Position numbers and translations under genes: made by a program
Part shown: positions 1-7,948 of the stretch, in pieces
Position numbering within the stretch: position 1 is the stretch's first letter
How the letters are laid out: the number at the start of each line of letters is the position of its first letter
From: Paenibacillus sp. FSL R5-0345
GTDB taxonomy: Bacteria; Bacillota; Bacilli; Paenibacillales; Paenibacillaceae
NCBI RefSeq assembly: GCF_000758585.1
Contig: NZ_CP009281.1
Span: 4,712,001-4,776,000, forward strand
Length of the DNA stretch: 64,000 nucleotides
Direction: 5' to 3'
Notes under the pieces: model-generated
What the model saw: the letters and a program-made list of their open reading frames with translations, nothing else
The model's database searches: none
Told to the model about the DNA's origin: nothing

Positions 1-168
1 GTACTTCATGGCTTGCTGCAAATTCTCTGGAACCATCCATTGTGTGGGGAGAATAACATCTAGTTCATGTGAGACTAGATCGCTTAAGGACGCGATGTAA
101 TCCTCCAGTGGCTGACGCAGTGTTTCTCCTTCAGAGTTTCTCTCAAGCTCATGCTCAAAGCGAGTCAT
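1..168 (-). CDS. ispA: Polyprenyl (farnesyl diphosphate) synthase, N-terminal part only
   Basis: The reverse strand from 168 to the window edge reads an open frame beginning MTRFEHELERNSEG and reaching LQQAMKY at the edge, which is the region just before the conserved GGKRLRP block of short-chain E-isoprenyl diphosphate synthases. The enzyme would condense isopentenyl diphosphate with allylic diphosphates to give farnesyl diphosphate for quinone and cell-wall lipid synthesis. It overlaps the 3' end of xseB by 14 bases, the usual xseA-xseB-ispA arrangement in Bacillales, so translation is probably coupled. The catalytic aspartate-rich motifs lie outside the window, so the call rests on the N-terminus and synteny. 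It is cut by the window, not visibly broken. Confidence 0.75.
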   Translation of the reverse strand, partial: MTRFEHELERNSEGETLRQPLEDYIASLSDLVSHELDVILPTQWMVPENLQQAMKY

Positions 169-424
169 CGGCGTCCCCTTCCAGACGTGCACCAAACGGC
201 TTCTTACGCAGTTCTCCGTCCTCTAGGGTAATCATTTCGATCTTACGCTCTACCTGCTCAAGCTTGCTGCCGCAAAGCTGAGATAACTTCATACCTTGCT
301 GAAATAAATCGATGGCCTTCTCCAGGGGAACGTCGCCGTGTTCAAGCTCACGTACGATTTCCTCCAGCCGGTCCATAGCGCCTTCAAAATCAAGTTCCGC
401 TTCCTTCGTCATCGTCTTTGCCAT
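155..424 (-). CDS. xseB: Exodeoxyribonuclease VII small subunit
   Basis: This 89-residue protein has the typical XseB core: LDFEGAMDRLEEIVRELE, then PLEKAIDLFQQGMKLSQLC, predicted as two antiparallel helices. It forms the small subunit of exonuclease VII, which degrades single-stranded DNA to oligonucleotides, with the XseA product encoded directly upstream. The start overlaps the end of xseA by 35 bases. The AAGGAGG element abuts the first ATG (424), so initiation may instead be at the fifth codon (412), where spacing is long. The start is therefore uncertain by four codons. Acidic C-terminal tail EGDADDSL. Confidence 0.93.
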   Translation of the reverse strand: MAKTMTKEAELDFEGAMDRLEEIVRELEHGDVPLEKAIDLFQQGMKLSQLCGSKLEQVERKIEMITLEDGELRKKPFGARLEGDADDSL

Positions 425-1769
425 CCTCCTTCATTCCCCATACCTGGCAGTTCAGCTGTCCGTCGTTCATCTTTATCACTACAAGATCGCCAAGCTGCAC
501 TTCGGTCAGCGATTTGATTAAATGTTCTTCTGCCTCGTCATAGACTAAGCTGTAGCCTCTCGACATGACTTTTAGCGGGCTCAGCGCATCCAGATGACGA
601 ATCTCCGCTACATAGCGAGATTTCTTATCCTGCAGGCGGGCCTGCATGGCACCCATCAGCTCACGGCGTATGCTCTCGGTGCGCTGCCGCGCAGCGGCAA
701 CACTGCCGTGCGGATGGAAGCGCTGCAGACTATGATGCAGCACAGCTTTGCGCTCGCGGGAACGGCTGAGCCGTGCATCCGCTGAGCGCTGGAGCCGCTC
801 ACGCAGCTGATCCAGCCGCTGCGTGTGCTGCATCAGCGAGCGGCGCGGGCCTGCCAGCGCCAGCGAGCGTTCCAGCCCCGCGTGACGCTCGCGTCCGCGC
901 TGGGCGCGTCTTTGCAGCGCTTGGCGCAGCCGCTGCTGCTGCTGGCGAAGCTGCGCAGCAAGCTCGCCGGCATGTGGCACGGCCAGCTCCGCGGCCGCTG
1001 TGGGCGTAGCCGCGCGGAGGTCGGCGGCGAAATCGGCAATCGTGAAGTCGGTCTCGTGGCCAACGGCCGAGATGACCGGAATGCTTGATGCCGATATCGC
1101 TCGCGCGACTTCCTCCTCGTTGAACGCCCACAGCTCCTCAAGCGAACCGCCGCCGCGGCCGACGATAAGTACGTCGGCCTCACCCATGCGGTTCAGCGCT
1201 CCAATCGCCTTCACAATCGAAGGCGCGGCGCCTTTGCCTTGCACCAGTACGGGATAGATTACAATTGCCACCTGCGGAAACCGCCGCTGGAGTGTAATCA
1301 CGATATCCCGTACAGCTGCACCCGTTGGCGAAGTAATTACGCCGATGCACTTCGGAAAGCGGGGCAACGGCCGTTTACGCGCTTCTGCAAACAGCCCCTC
1401 TTGCTCAAGCTTACTCTTCAGCTGCTCATAAGCTAAATATAGACTACCAATTCCATCCGGCTGCATATGTGTGGCATAGAACTGGTACTGCCCGTCCCGT
1501 TCATATACGGTCACATTACCTCTAGCGATAACCCGGGCACCTTCCTTCGGAATAAACGGCAGGCGCTGGTTATGGGAAGCGAACATAATCGCCTTGATCC
1601 GGCTGCTCTCATCCTTTAGCGTGAAATACATATGACCGCTGCCGTGATGCGTAAAGTTGGAAATCTCTCCGCGAATCCATACATCCGAAAGTAACGTATC
1701 CGAGTCTAGCTTCATGCGGATATAACGGTTGAGTTCTTTTATCGAATAGACCTGCCGCTCTGCCGCCAT
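390..1769 (-). CDS. xseA: Exodeoxyribonuclease VII large subunit
   Basis: 459 residues, normal family length. An N-terminal OB-fold (about 1-100, beginning QVYSIKELNRYIRMKLDSD) is followed by the catalytic domain with the family signature IVGRGGGSLEELWAFNEE and VISAVGHETDFTIADFAAD. A long Arg/Gln-rich coiled coil (about 270-390) and a C-terminal segment SRGYSLVYDE follow. It is the catalytic subunit of the ssDNA-specific nuclease made with XseB. RBS AGGGGTAGG precedes the ATG. The coiled-coil part (about 700-1000) is strikingly GC-rich compared with its neighbours and creates long spurious frames on both strands. It sits between folD and xseB in a same-strand housekeeping run. Confidence 0.97.
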   Translation of the reverse strand: MAAERQVYSIKELNRYIRMKLDSDTLLSDVWIRGEISNFTHHGSGHMYFTLKDESSRIKAIMFASHNQRLPFIPKEGARVIARGNVTVYERDGQYQFYATHMQPDGIGSLYLAYEQLKSKLEQEGLFAEARKRPLPRFPKCIGVITSPTGAAVRDIVITLQRRFPQVAIVIYPVLVQGKGAAPSIVKAIGALNRMGEADVLIVGRGGGSLEELWAFNEEEVARAISASSIPVISAVGHETDFTIADFAADLRAATPTAAAELAVPHAGELAAQLRQQQQRLRQALQRRAQRGRERHAGLERSLALAGPRRSLMQHTQRLDQLRERLQRSADARLSRSRERKAVLHHSLQRFHPHGSVAAARQRTESIRRELMGAMQARLQDKKSRYVAEIRHLDALSPLKVMSRGYSLVYDEAEEHLIKSLTEVQLGDLVVIKMNDGQLNCQVWGMKEDGKDDDEGSGT

Positions 1770-1780
1770 GAATCCTACCC

Positions 1781-2638
1781 CTATTCCAAGCCGTGACGGC
1801 GTTTAGCCGCAATCAGCGTATTGCTCATCAGCATTGTAATGGTCATCGGACCAACCCCACCCGGAACAGGTGTGATGTATCCGGCAACTTCTTTTGCACT
1901 ATCATAATCAACGTCACCCGCAAGCTTACCGTTATCCAAACGGTTCATACCGACATCAATGACAACAGCACCCGGTTTCACATACGAAGCATCAATGAAA
2001 TTAGCGCGTCCGATCGCTACAACCAGTATATCTGCTTGGCGGCTAATTTCTTGCATATTAGCTGTACGGGAGTGACACATCGTTACAGTAGCATTCTCAC
2101 GTTGCAGCAACAAAGATACCGGCTTGCCTACGATATTACTGCGGCCAATGACCACAGCATGTTTGCCTGCCATACCTGTTCCTGTACGTTTGATTAGTTC
2201 AATTACACCAGCAGGTGTACAAGGAAGCAGACTGTCTGCACCAATCACTAGGTTACCTACATTTACAGGGTGGAAGCCGTCAACGTCTTTCTCCACAGAG
2301 ATTGCATCAATAACGGCTTTTTCCTCAATATGCTTAGGCAACGGAAGCTGAACCAGAATCCCATCAATATCATCGCGTCCATTAAGCTGCGCTACGAGAG
2401 CCAGCAATTCTTCCTGAGTAGTAGACTCATCCAGTTTATGCACTTCCGAATGGAAACCAAGGCTGATGCAGGATTTTTCCTTGTTACGAACATAAACCTG
2501 TGACCCTGGATCTTCACCTACTAGAATTACTGCCAGACCGGGCTTCACGCCGCGTTTCGCCAGTTCAGCAACCTCCTGGGCAATACCAATACGAATTTCC
2601 TCAGATACTTGTTTACCACTGATGATTGCTGCTGTCAT
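1781..2638 (-). CDS. folD: Bifunctional methylenetetrahydrofolate dehydrogenase/cyclohydrolase
   Basis: 285 residues from MTAAIISGKQ, chosen because AGGGGAGA lies at the right distance; the longer frame upstream has no RBS. FolD interconverts 5,10-methylene-THF and 10-formyl-THF with NADP. Visible family motifs are the catalytic YVRNKEK (Tyr49, Lys53), QLPLPKHI, PCTPAGVIELI, the nucleotide-binding GRSNIVGKPVSLLLQ and the C-terminal PVPGGVGPMTITML. It is 11 bases from xseA and in the order nusB-folD-xseA-xseB-ispA known from Bacillus. Cytoplasmic. Nothing appears truncated. Confidence 0.97.
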   Translation of the reverse strand: MTAAIISGKQVSEEIRIGIAQEVAELAKRGVKPGLAVILVGEDPGSQVYVRNKEKSCISLGFHSEVHKLDESTTQEELLALVAQLNGRDDIDGILVQLPLPKHIEEKAVIDAISVEKDVDGFHPVNVGNLVIGADSLLPCTPAGVIELIKRTGTGMAGKHAVVIGRSNIVGKPVSLLLQRENATVTMCHSRTANMQEISRQADILVVAIGRANFIDASYVKPGAVVIDVGMNRLDNGKLAGDVDYDSAKEVAGYITPVPGGVGPMTITMLMSNTLIAAKRRHGLE

Positions 2639-2681
2639 GATAGTCTCTCCCCTTTTATATACTTTACTATTGTACAAGCAT

Positions 2682-2719
2682 AAACGCCTTCGACGTCCTT
2701 ATTAGGACGATAAGCGTTT
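2682..2719 (-). other. Bipartite inverted repeat in nusB-folD gap
   Basis: The 143-base gap between nusB and folD holds a nested inverted repeat: outer arms AAACGC/GCGTTT and inner arms CGTCCT/AGGACG around an AATA loop. On the minus-strand transcript it folds upstream of the folD RBS. No strong U-run follows, so it is more likely an mRNA processing or attenuation structure than a full terminator. Function is not established. Confidence 0.45.
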
Positions 2720-2781
2720 AAGCGAGAAATATAAGACATAAAGAATAGATACAAACTCAAACTTTCTTACTTTTTTTAATA

Positions 2782-3234
2782 TTAAGAATGGTCAGCTTTA
2801 ATTGTATCGATCTCTTGAATCATCTTCCCAAGCACACCGTTTACAAACTTACCGGAATCATCCGTTCCAAAATGCTTGGCCAAATCAATAGCCTCATTCA
2901 CAGCAACCTTCGCCGGAACATCATTCGCGAACACCATTTCATAAGCCGCAAGACGTAAAATCTGACGATCGACACGTGACAAACGGCTCATCTGCCAGCC
3001 CTTCAAGTAATGCTCAAGCATATCGTCAATCGCAACTTTGTGCTCCCATACTCCGTTTACATGCTCCACCACATAGTGCTTGAGCTGAATCTCGTCCGTA
3101 ATTACACGCTCGGTTTCATTCTCCTCTGAAGCTTCCTCCAGCAGCATTTCTACGGCATCCGCGCTTTCTACATCGTTCATTTCCATCTGATACAGGCTTT
3201 GGACAATAATCTCTCTCGCTATACGTCTTTTCAT
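2782..3234 (-). CDS. nusB: Transcription antitermination factor NusB
   Basis: 150 residues, all-helical NusB fold, starting MKRRIAREIIVQSLYQMEMNDV and carrying the conserved segments LSRVDRQILRLAAYEM, VAVNEAIDLAKHFG and KFVNGVLGKM. NusB binds boxA RNA with NusE (S10) in rRNA antitermination complexes. Start supported by TAGGAGGAACAC directly upstream of the ATG. Located between the amaP/DUF2273 genes and folD, matching Bacillales synteny. An acidic stretch (EEASEENETE) around residues 33-42 is a lineage-specific loop. Confidence 0.96.
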   Translation of the reverse strand: MKRRIAREIIVQSLYQMEMNDVESADAVEMLLEEASEENETERVITDEIQLKHYVVEHVNGVWEHKVAIDDMLEHYLKGWQMSRLSRVDRQILRLAAYEMVFANDVPAKVAVNEAIDLAKHFGTDDSGKFVNGVLGKMIQEIDTIKADHS

Positions 3235-3526
3235 GTGTTCCTCCTAAAATCTTATATCGCATTAACATGTTTACTTAAACTTCTACAACGTCGGGCAACC
3301 ATAGATAGAACTTCACACCTCTAGTGTGATAATCATTCAAACTTTTAATTGCTTCGCCTACAATTATTTTAAGCCCAAATTCTTCGACTTCTATCCCTAA
3401 TCCTTAGAGGATTATTGTCCGTTAATGATAAATTTCTTAATTAAAAAAACCGCAAAGCCTTTCTTCCTGGCGCATTGGACAACACAAACTTACGGCTTCC
3501 TGCTCCGGGAAAAAGACTATCGCGGT
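3235..3526. other. Intergenic region with weak terminator-like structure
   Basis: About 290 bases between nusB and the DUF2273 gene with no convincing gene. On the minus strand an AACCGC (about 3518-3523) can pair with GCGGTTTTTTT (about 3444-3454) across a long loop, giving a plausible but weak terminator just after the DUF2273 gene. The rest is AT-rich and could hold the nusB promoter. Short plus-strand frames here lack RBS and homology signs. Confidence 0.35.
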
Positions 3527-3760
3527 TCATTTGAAGGGACGCCAGCGTCCGGACAGACGCGTGATCAGCTCCTGCCACTGAAACAGGGGAGCTTCTGCGT
3601 TATCCTTTCTTTTGCCGAGCGTATATCCGATGAACACTACCAGTGCAAAGAACAACATATCCCAAAAACCGCAAATTAAATAGATCAAACCTAGACCAAT
3701 GCCGAAAGTCACTCCGGCGATTCTACCCCCGTGACTTTCCCATACTTCTTTCCAAGACAT
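3527..3760 (-). CDS. DUF2273 small membrane protein
   Basis: 77 residues starting MSWKEVWESHGGRIAGVTFGIGLGLIYLICGFWDMLFF, with two adjacent hydrophobic segments (about 15-32 and 34-52) and a basic tail. This matches the DUF2273 small integral membrane family that is regularly encoded with amaP and Asp23/Gls24 proteins. It follows amaP by 15 bases on the same strand, so co-transcription is likely. The Asp23/AmaP system localises envelope-stress proteins to the membrane; the exact role of DUF2273 is unknown. RBS GAGGTGAG precedes the ATG. Confidence 0.85.
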   Translation of the reverse strand: MSWKEVWESHGGRIAGVTFGIGLGLIYLICGFWDMLFFALVVFIGYTLGKRKDNAEAPLFQWQELITRLSGRWRPFK

Positions 3761-3775
3761 AAGGGAAACTCACCT

Positions 3776-4324
3776 CTATTCCACTCGACTTTTGAAGCTT
3801 GGAGACTGCGTGAGGTTAGCAATGTACACAGACACATCTGCAACCGGAATACCGGTTGTCTCCTGCACAAAATCATGCACCTGACGTTGCACTTCTGTGG
3901 TTAATAGCGGCAATGAATGTTCACCATCCACTACTGCGCGAATTGTAATTTCAAGGCCAGCCTGAGAAACGCGAATACGCGATTTGAGATCTCTGATTCC
4001 CTTCACTTTACCGGCAGCCTTCAGACTCAGATTCTCAATGGTCTCCACTGAAATCTGGATATCCCCATACTCTGTACGCTGATCAACAGAAGGTAAAGAA
4101 GCACGATCACGACGCAAAGAGATGTAGAAAAATCGGATGCTCAGAAGGAACAAGACAACTGCTACCACAATTGCAGTAATATAAGCTGCTGGTCCATTCT
4201 CAATCTCCAAAGTTTTAGGAATAGCACCGCTCAAGAGGAGGATGGCAATAACAGATAATATTCCGATACTTAAGCTGTAGACAAACAGCAAAAGTCTGTC
4301 CAAAATTTTTGCCACGAGTCTCAT
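3776..4324 (-). CDS. amaP: Alkaline shock response membrane anchor protein AmaP
   Basis: 182 residues with two N-terminal transmembrane helices (about 8-30 and 45-68) followed by a cytoplasmic Asp23/Gls24-like domain (about 85-180: TEYGDIQISVETIENLSLKAA ... DGEHSLPLLTTEVQRQVHDFV). AmaP recruits Asp23-family proteins to the membrane. It sits between asp23 and the DUF2273 gene on one strand. The AAGGAGG lies only two bases from the ATG at 4324, so a GTG three codons in (4315) is an alternative start. Confidence 0.88.
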   Translation of the reverse strand: MRLVAKILDRLLLFVYSLSIGILSVIAILLLSGAIPKTLEIENGPAAYITAIVVAVVLFLLSIRFFYISLRRDRASLPSVDQRTEYGDIQISVETIENLSLKAAGKVKGIRDLKSRIRVSQAGLEITIRAVVDGEHSLPLLTTEVQRQVHDFVQETTGIPVADVSVYIANLTQSPSFKSRVE

Positions 4325-4342
4325 AACCTCCTTAAATTAGAG

Positions 4343-4372
4343 TAAACCCTCGACTTTGCTGTCGGGGGTTTA
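4343..4372 (-). other. Hairpin between asp23 and amaP
   Basis: Inverted repeat AAACCC(T/C)CGAC ... GTCG(G)GGGTTT with a 6-base loop in the 66-base gap. In minus-strand RNA it follows asp23 and precedes amaP; the following U-run is poor. It may lower amaP expression relative to asp23 or stabilise the asp23 transcript. Confidence 0.5.
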
Positions 4373-4389
4373 TGGAAGAACGACGACTG

Positions 4390-4806
4390 TTATTTCACGC
4401 GAAGAACAGTTTCAGCTTCCTCGTTCTTGTCTACAGTGTTGTTGTTCTTGAATTGTACATCATGAATATGCACATTCACTTCCACAACAGTCAGACCAGT
4501 CATAGTCTCGATGGAACGCTTAACATTACGCTGAATTTCAGCAGCCACTTCAGGAAGACGGTTACCATATTCAATGATTACAGAAACATCCACTGCAGCT
4601 TCGCGTTGTCCAACCTCTACTTTAACTCCTTTGGACAAGTTCTTACGTCCGAGAAGCTCAACAATACCACCGGCGAAACCACCGCTCATGCCTGCTACAC
4701 CTTTAACCTCAACGGTCGCTAAACCTGCGATCACCTCGATCACTTCAGGAGCAATCTGGATCTCACCGATTTCTGTCCGTTCGTATTCTGTCGGCAATGT
4801 ACTCAT
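4390..4806 (-). CDS. Asp23/Gls24 family envelope stress protein
   Basis: 138 residues from MSTLPTEYERTEIGEIQIAPEVIEVIAGLA, the start being chosen because AAAGGTG lies about 10 bases before it. The body carries the family hallmarks: GVKVEVGQREAAVDVSVIIEYG and LPEVAAEIQRNVKRSIETMTGL, VVEVNVHIHDV. It corresponds in position to B. subtilis YqhY, next to accBC. Members are cytoplasmic proteins tethered to the membrane by AmaP, which is encoded immediately downstream; YqhY-type members have been linked to acetyl-CoA carboxylase control. The internal glycine-rich GVAGMSGGFAGGIVELLG is typical. Confidence 0.92.
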   Translation of the reverse strand: MSTLPTEYERTEIGEIQIAPEVIEVIAGLATVEVKGVAGMSGGFAGGIVELLGRKNLSKGVKVEVGQREAAVDVSVIIEYGNRLPEVAAEIQRNVKRSIETMTGLTVVEVNVHIHDVQFKNNNTVDKNEEAETVLRVK

Positions 4807-4920
4807 TTTAGACTTCACACCTTTCAACAAAGATTCTCATAAATTCAAGCGTAAAGCACGTCTCTTATTAAACATACTATATCATTTGACGAACTTTATG
4901 ACAAACAAAGCGAAGTCGTC

Positions 4921-6264
4921 CTAAATTTCATGCTCTTCCAGAAACTTGATGTCAAAATTGCCATCCAGAAACACAGGATGCTCCAACAGTTTCTGATGGA
5001 AAGGGATCGTAGTGTGGATTCCCTCCACCGCAAATTCAGCCAAGGCGCGCTTCATCTTTGCAATCGCTTCCTGACGTGTAGGTGCCCATACAATCAGCTT
5101 TGCAATCATAGAATCATAGAAAGGGGAAATCGTATACCCAGGGTACGCCGCGCTGTCTACACGAACACCGAGACCTCCAGGCGGCAAATAAAAGCCGATT
5201 TTACCGGGTGAAGGCATAAAATTACGCTCTGGATCTTCCGCATTGATACGGCATTCAATCGACCAACCATTAATTACGATATCTTCCTGTGTAAAAGACA
5301 AAGGATTTCCTTCTGCAACAGAGATCATTTCCTTGATCAGATCCACACCCGTAACCATTTCAGTTACCGGATGCTCCACCTGGATACGAGTATTCATCTC
5401 CATAAAGTAGAACTGTCCATCCGGACCAAGCAGGAATTCAAGCGTTCCCGCTCCCGAATAGTTTACAGCGAGTGCTGCACGAACTGCAGCATTACCCATC
5501 GCTTCGCGAATATCCGGTGTGAGCACAGAACAAGGAGCCTCTTCAATCAGCTTTTGGCGACGACGCTGTACGGAACAATCGCGTTCACCTAAATGCACTA
5601 CATTACCATGCTTATCTGCAATAATTTGAATTTCTACGTGCTTCATACCTGTAAGGTACTTTTCCAGATATACACCAGCGTTACCGAACGCCTTTTGCGC
5701 TTCCTGTTGTGCAGCAGTGATCTGCTTCACCAATGATTCCTCGTCCTCAGCAATCCGAATGCCCTTACCCCCGCCACCTGCGGTAGCCTTAATGATAATC
5801 GGGTATCCGATATCACGGCCCAGCATGACGGCTTCCTCAACATCACCTACGAGGCCATCTGAGCCCGGGATGATCGGAACGCCAGCCAGCTTCATGGTTT
5901 CCTTCGCCACAGCTTTATCACCCATACGGTTGATTGCATCTGGAGATGGCCCAATGAAGATAATATTGCAAGATTCACAAATCTCTGCAAAATCTGCATT
6001 TTCAGCTAAAAATCCATAACCAGGATGGATGGCATCACATTCTGTTAAGGTGGCTACACTCATAATATTTGTAAAGTTCAGATAGCTGTCCTTGGACGGC
6101 ATCGGACCGATGCAGTAAGCTTCATCAGCCAACCGGACATGCAGTGAATCCCGGTCGGGTTCCGAATAGACCGCGACGGTGGAAATGCCCAGTTCTCGGC
6201 AGGCCCTAATAATGCGGACCGCGATTTCGCCGCGGTTGGCAATCAACACTTTTTGAATGTTCAT
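4921..6264 (-). CDS. accC: Acetyl-CoA carboxylase biotin carboxylase subunit
   Basis: 447 residues, full family length. N-terminal MNIQKVLIANRGEIAVRIIRACRELG, ATP-grasp glycine loop ATAGGGGKGIR, QRRRQKLIEEAP, the FMEMNTRIQVEHPVTEMVTG block with the catalytic Glu/Arg, and a C-terminal carboxylase domain. It carboxylates biotin on AccB using ATP and bicarbonate, the first half of the acetyl-CoA carboxylase reaction. RBS GGGAGG precedes the ATG. It lies 54 bases after accB; both are cytoplasmic and very likely one transcript. Confidence 0.98.
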   Translation of the reverse strand: MNIQKVLIANRGEIAVRIIRACRELGISTVAVYSEPDRDSLHVRLADEAYCIGPMPSKDSYLNFTNIMSVATLTECDAIHPGYGFLAENADFAEICESCNIIFIGPSPDAINRMGDKAVAKETMKLAGVPIIPGSDGLVGDVEEAVMLGRDIGYPIIIKATAGGGGKGIRIAEDEESLVKQITAAQQEAQKAFGNAGVYLEKYLTGMKHVEIQIIADKHGNVVHLGERDCSVQRRRQKLIEEAPCSVLTPDIREAMGNAAVRAALAVNYSGAGTLEFLLGPDGQFYFMEMNTRIQVEHPVTEMVTGVDLIKEMISVAEGNPLSFTQEDIVINGWSIECRINAEDPERNFMPSPGKIGFYLPPGGLGVRVDSAAYPGYTISPFYDSMIAKLIVWAPTRQEAIAKMKRALAEFAVEGIHTTIPFHQKLLEHPVFLDGNFDIKFLEEHEI

Positions 6265-6318
6265 GCGTTTCCTCCCAAAGTTTTGCGAAGCTTCCGCTCC
6301 ATAAGTAATCTGCGGTAT

Positions 6319-6828
6319 TTATTCCGGTTTAACCAGGAATAGTGGTTGACCGTATTCTACAAGCTGACCATTCTCGGCCAGTACTGACACGATTTCACCT
6401 TTAATCTCCGCTTCCAGCTCATTCATCAGCTTCATCGCTTCGATAATGCATACCGTAGTTTTCTCACCAACACGGTCTCCAACATTAACAAACGATGGCA
6501 TTTCCGGAGAAGCGGCACTATAAAACGTTCCCACCATTGGAGATACAATTTTATGTAGTTTGCCTTCTGCGACGGCTTGTGGCTGCTGCGCTGGAGGAAC
6601 CTCACTGATTACTGGATAAGGCACTTGCTGCACGCTCTGCGGCTGCGGGGCAGGCGTAAAGGGATAGGCATTATAAGGAGTCGCCTGTACTGCTGTTCCA
6701 TCAGCTTCAGGGCGATCCGGTTTGCGAATTGCAAGCTTCATTCCTTCGCTTTCGATCTCCAACTCATGTACAGAGGAGGTCTGGTCCAGCAATTTAATTA
6801 ATTCCTTAATTTCGCTCAACTTGAACAT
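6319..6828 (-). CDS. accB: Acetyl-CoA carboxylase biotin carboxyl carrier protein
   Basis: 169 residues: helical N-terminus MFKLSEIKELIKLLDQTSS, a Pro/Gln/Ala-rich flexible linker (about 55-88) and a biotinyl domain with the acceptor motif EAMKLMNE (Lys133). It carries carboxybiotin between AccC and the AccAD transferase. RBS GGAGTG upstream. First gene of accB-accC; a promoter with TATAAT sits about 70 bases upstream. The preceding spoIIIA operon ends in an inverted repeat, so accBC is a separate unit. Confidence 0.97.
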   Translation of the reverse strand: MFKLSEIKELIKLLDQTSSVHELEIESEGMKLAIRKPDRPEADGTAVQATPYNAYPFTPAPQPQSVQQVPYPVISEVPPAQQPQAVAEGKLHKIVSPMVGTFYSAASPEMPSFVNVGDRVGEKTTVCIIEAMKLMNELEAEIKGEIVSVLAENGQLVEYGQPLFLVKPE

Positions 6829-6893
6829 ACATTAGTTCACTCCTTCAGCTTTCTCTCGAAGCCACTTCTTAAGCGGACAAGATAACTTTATGT

Positions 6894-6921
6894 ATTATAT
6901 CATAAACACTAGAAATGGAAA
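6894..6921 (-). promoter_or_regulatory. Putative sigma-A promoter of accBC
   Basis: On the minus strand TTTCCA (6916-6921) is followed after 16 bases by TATAAT (6894-6899), about 66 bases upstream of the accB start. The -10 is perfect, the -35 moderate. The -35 touches the inverted repeat that ends spoIIIAH. Confidence 0.5.
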
Positions 6922-6947
6922 GAGCCCGGGAGAACCCGAGCTCTTTC
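6918..6947. terminator. Inverted repeat ending spoIIIA operon
   Basis: GAAAGAGC(C)CGGG ... CCCG(A)GCTCTTTC, an 8+4 bp stem with AGAA loop, 29 bases after the spoIIIAH stop. The U-run is better in the plus direction (GTCATTTTT) than in the minus direction. It separates the sporulation operon from accBC. Confidence 0.6.
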
Positions 6948-6975
6948 GTCATTTTTCCTAGAATTTCACATCTTA

Positions 6976-7881
6976 TTATTTCTCGGAAACGTATTGAACA
7001 CTAACTTTATCCTGAGACACACTCAGTTCTTTCATCACGAGATCAACGATACTAACCGCTTGTTTCACATCCAGCTTGTCACTGAGTACGACTACTTTAT
7101 AGCTGTCTCCAGCTTCTTCCTTCACGATGGCTTCCCCATATTTTTGTTGAAGCTGTTCTTCGATGCCCGTAATTTTAGATTCTTTTTCTTCAAGGTTAAG
7201 GAGCTGTTCTTGAGCAACTGCGTTATCAGCAGGCGTCTTCTCCATATCGTTAATCAAAGCGAGTAAGTCTTGTTGGCTCTTTAGATTCTTTTGCTCACGT
7301 TCATACAGGTAGTTAGTGAACATGCTGCTCGCCGATACACTTTGTGAAGCTACTTCATCCAGGATTTCTTTATCATTCTTAGCAGGGGTTTTGGATGTTG
7401 TAGTAGCCGCTGTATCCTTAGCTGCCGTATCCTTAGTTACTGTATCCTTAGCTGCTGTGTCCTTAGTTGCTGTGTCAGAAGTTTTACTGGAGTCTTTTGC
7501 AGCAGTGTCCGTCGAAGCTTTCTCAGAGTTACCGCTGTCTGCTGCAGCTTTACTGCTATCATCCTTAACCGCTGTAGTTGCACTGTCATCAGTAGTTGCA
7601 GTAGCTGCACTATCGTCAGTGGCTGTAGCGTTATCTACAACGCCTCCATCAGCAACAACATCTCCTTGACTGACCACTTCGTTCACAACGATACCTTTGT
7701 CGCCAACCGTTGGTAATGCTGCGTTTGCTGTATCTTTTTTCAAGGAGTCTACCTGCATAGTTCCTGCTGTGTCTTTTGGAACCGATGCACCTGAATCTTC
7801 AGTAAATAAATAGTATGCCGAGAGTACAACCATCAAACTGAGCATAGAAACCAACCATATTGTTTGTCTTTTGCCGTTCAT
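6976..7881 (-). CDS. spoIIIAH: Stage III sporulation protein AH
   Basis: 301 residues: short cytoplasmic N-terminus, one transmembrane helix (about 9-27), a long low-complexity linker rich in Lys-Asp-Thr-Ala repeats (about 85-165) and a C-terminal YscJ/FliF-like ring-building domain (about 180-301: LYEREQKNLKSQQDLLALIND ... DKLDVKQAVSIVDLVMKELSVSQDKV). Family knowledge: the mother-cell protein SpoIIIAH binds forespore SpoIIQ across the intermembrane space to form the feeding-tube channel. The linker is much longer than in B. subtilis SpoIIIAH (218 aa), so this protein could span a wider gap. Last gene of the operon; RBS AGGAGG. Confidence 0.93.
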   Translation of the reverse strand: MNGKRQTIWLVSMLSLMVVLSAYYLFTEDSGASVPKDTAGTMQVDSLKKDTANAALPTVGDKGIVVNEVVSQGDVVADGGVVDNATATDDSAATATTDDSATTAVKDDSSKAAADSGNSEKASTDTAAKDSSKTSDTATKDTAAKDTVTKDTAAKDTAATTTSKTPAKNDKEILDEVASQSVSASSMFTNYLYEREQKNLKSQQDLLALINDMEKTPADNAVAQEQLLNLEEKESKITGIEEQLQQKYGEAIVKEEAGDSYKVVVLSDKLDVKQAVSIVDLVMKELSVSQDKVSVQYVSEK

Positions 7882-7948
7882 TCTTTATTCCTCCTAAAAT
7901 TTAATCTAGTGGCTGCTTCGGAAGCACTCACTTCTTAACTTTCTCCTG

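Noticed and set aside
773..1183. Overlapping plus- and minus-strand frames of 78-116 residues inside xseA
   Set aside because: They are composition shadows of the GC-rich coiled-coil part of xseA; Ala/Arg-rich, no RBS, and xseA is clearly real.
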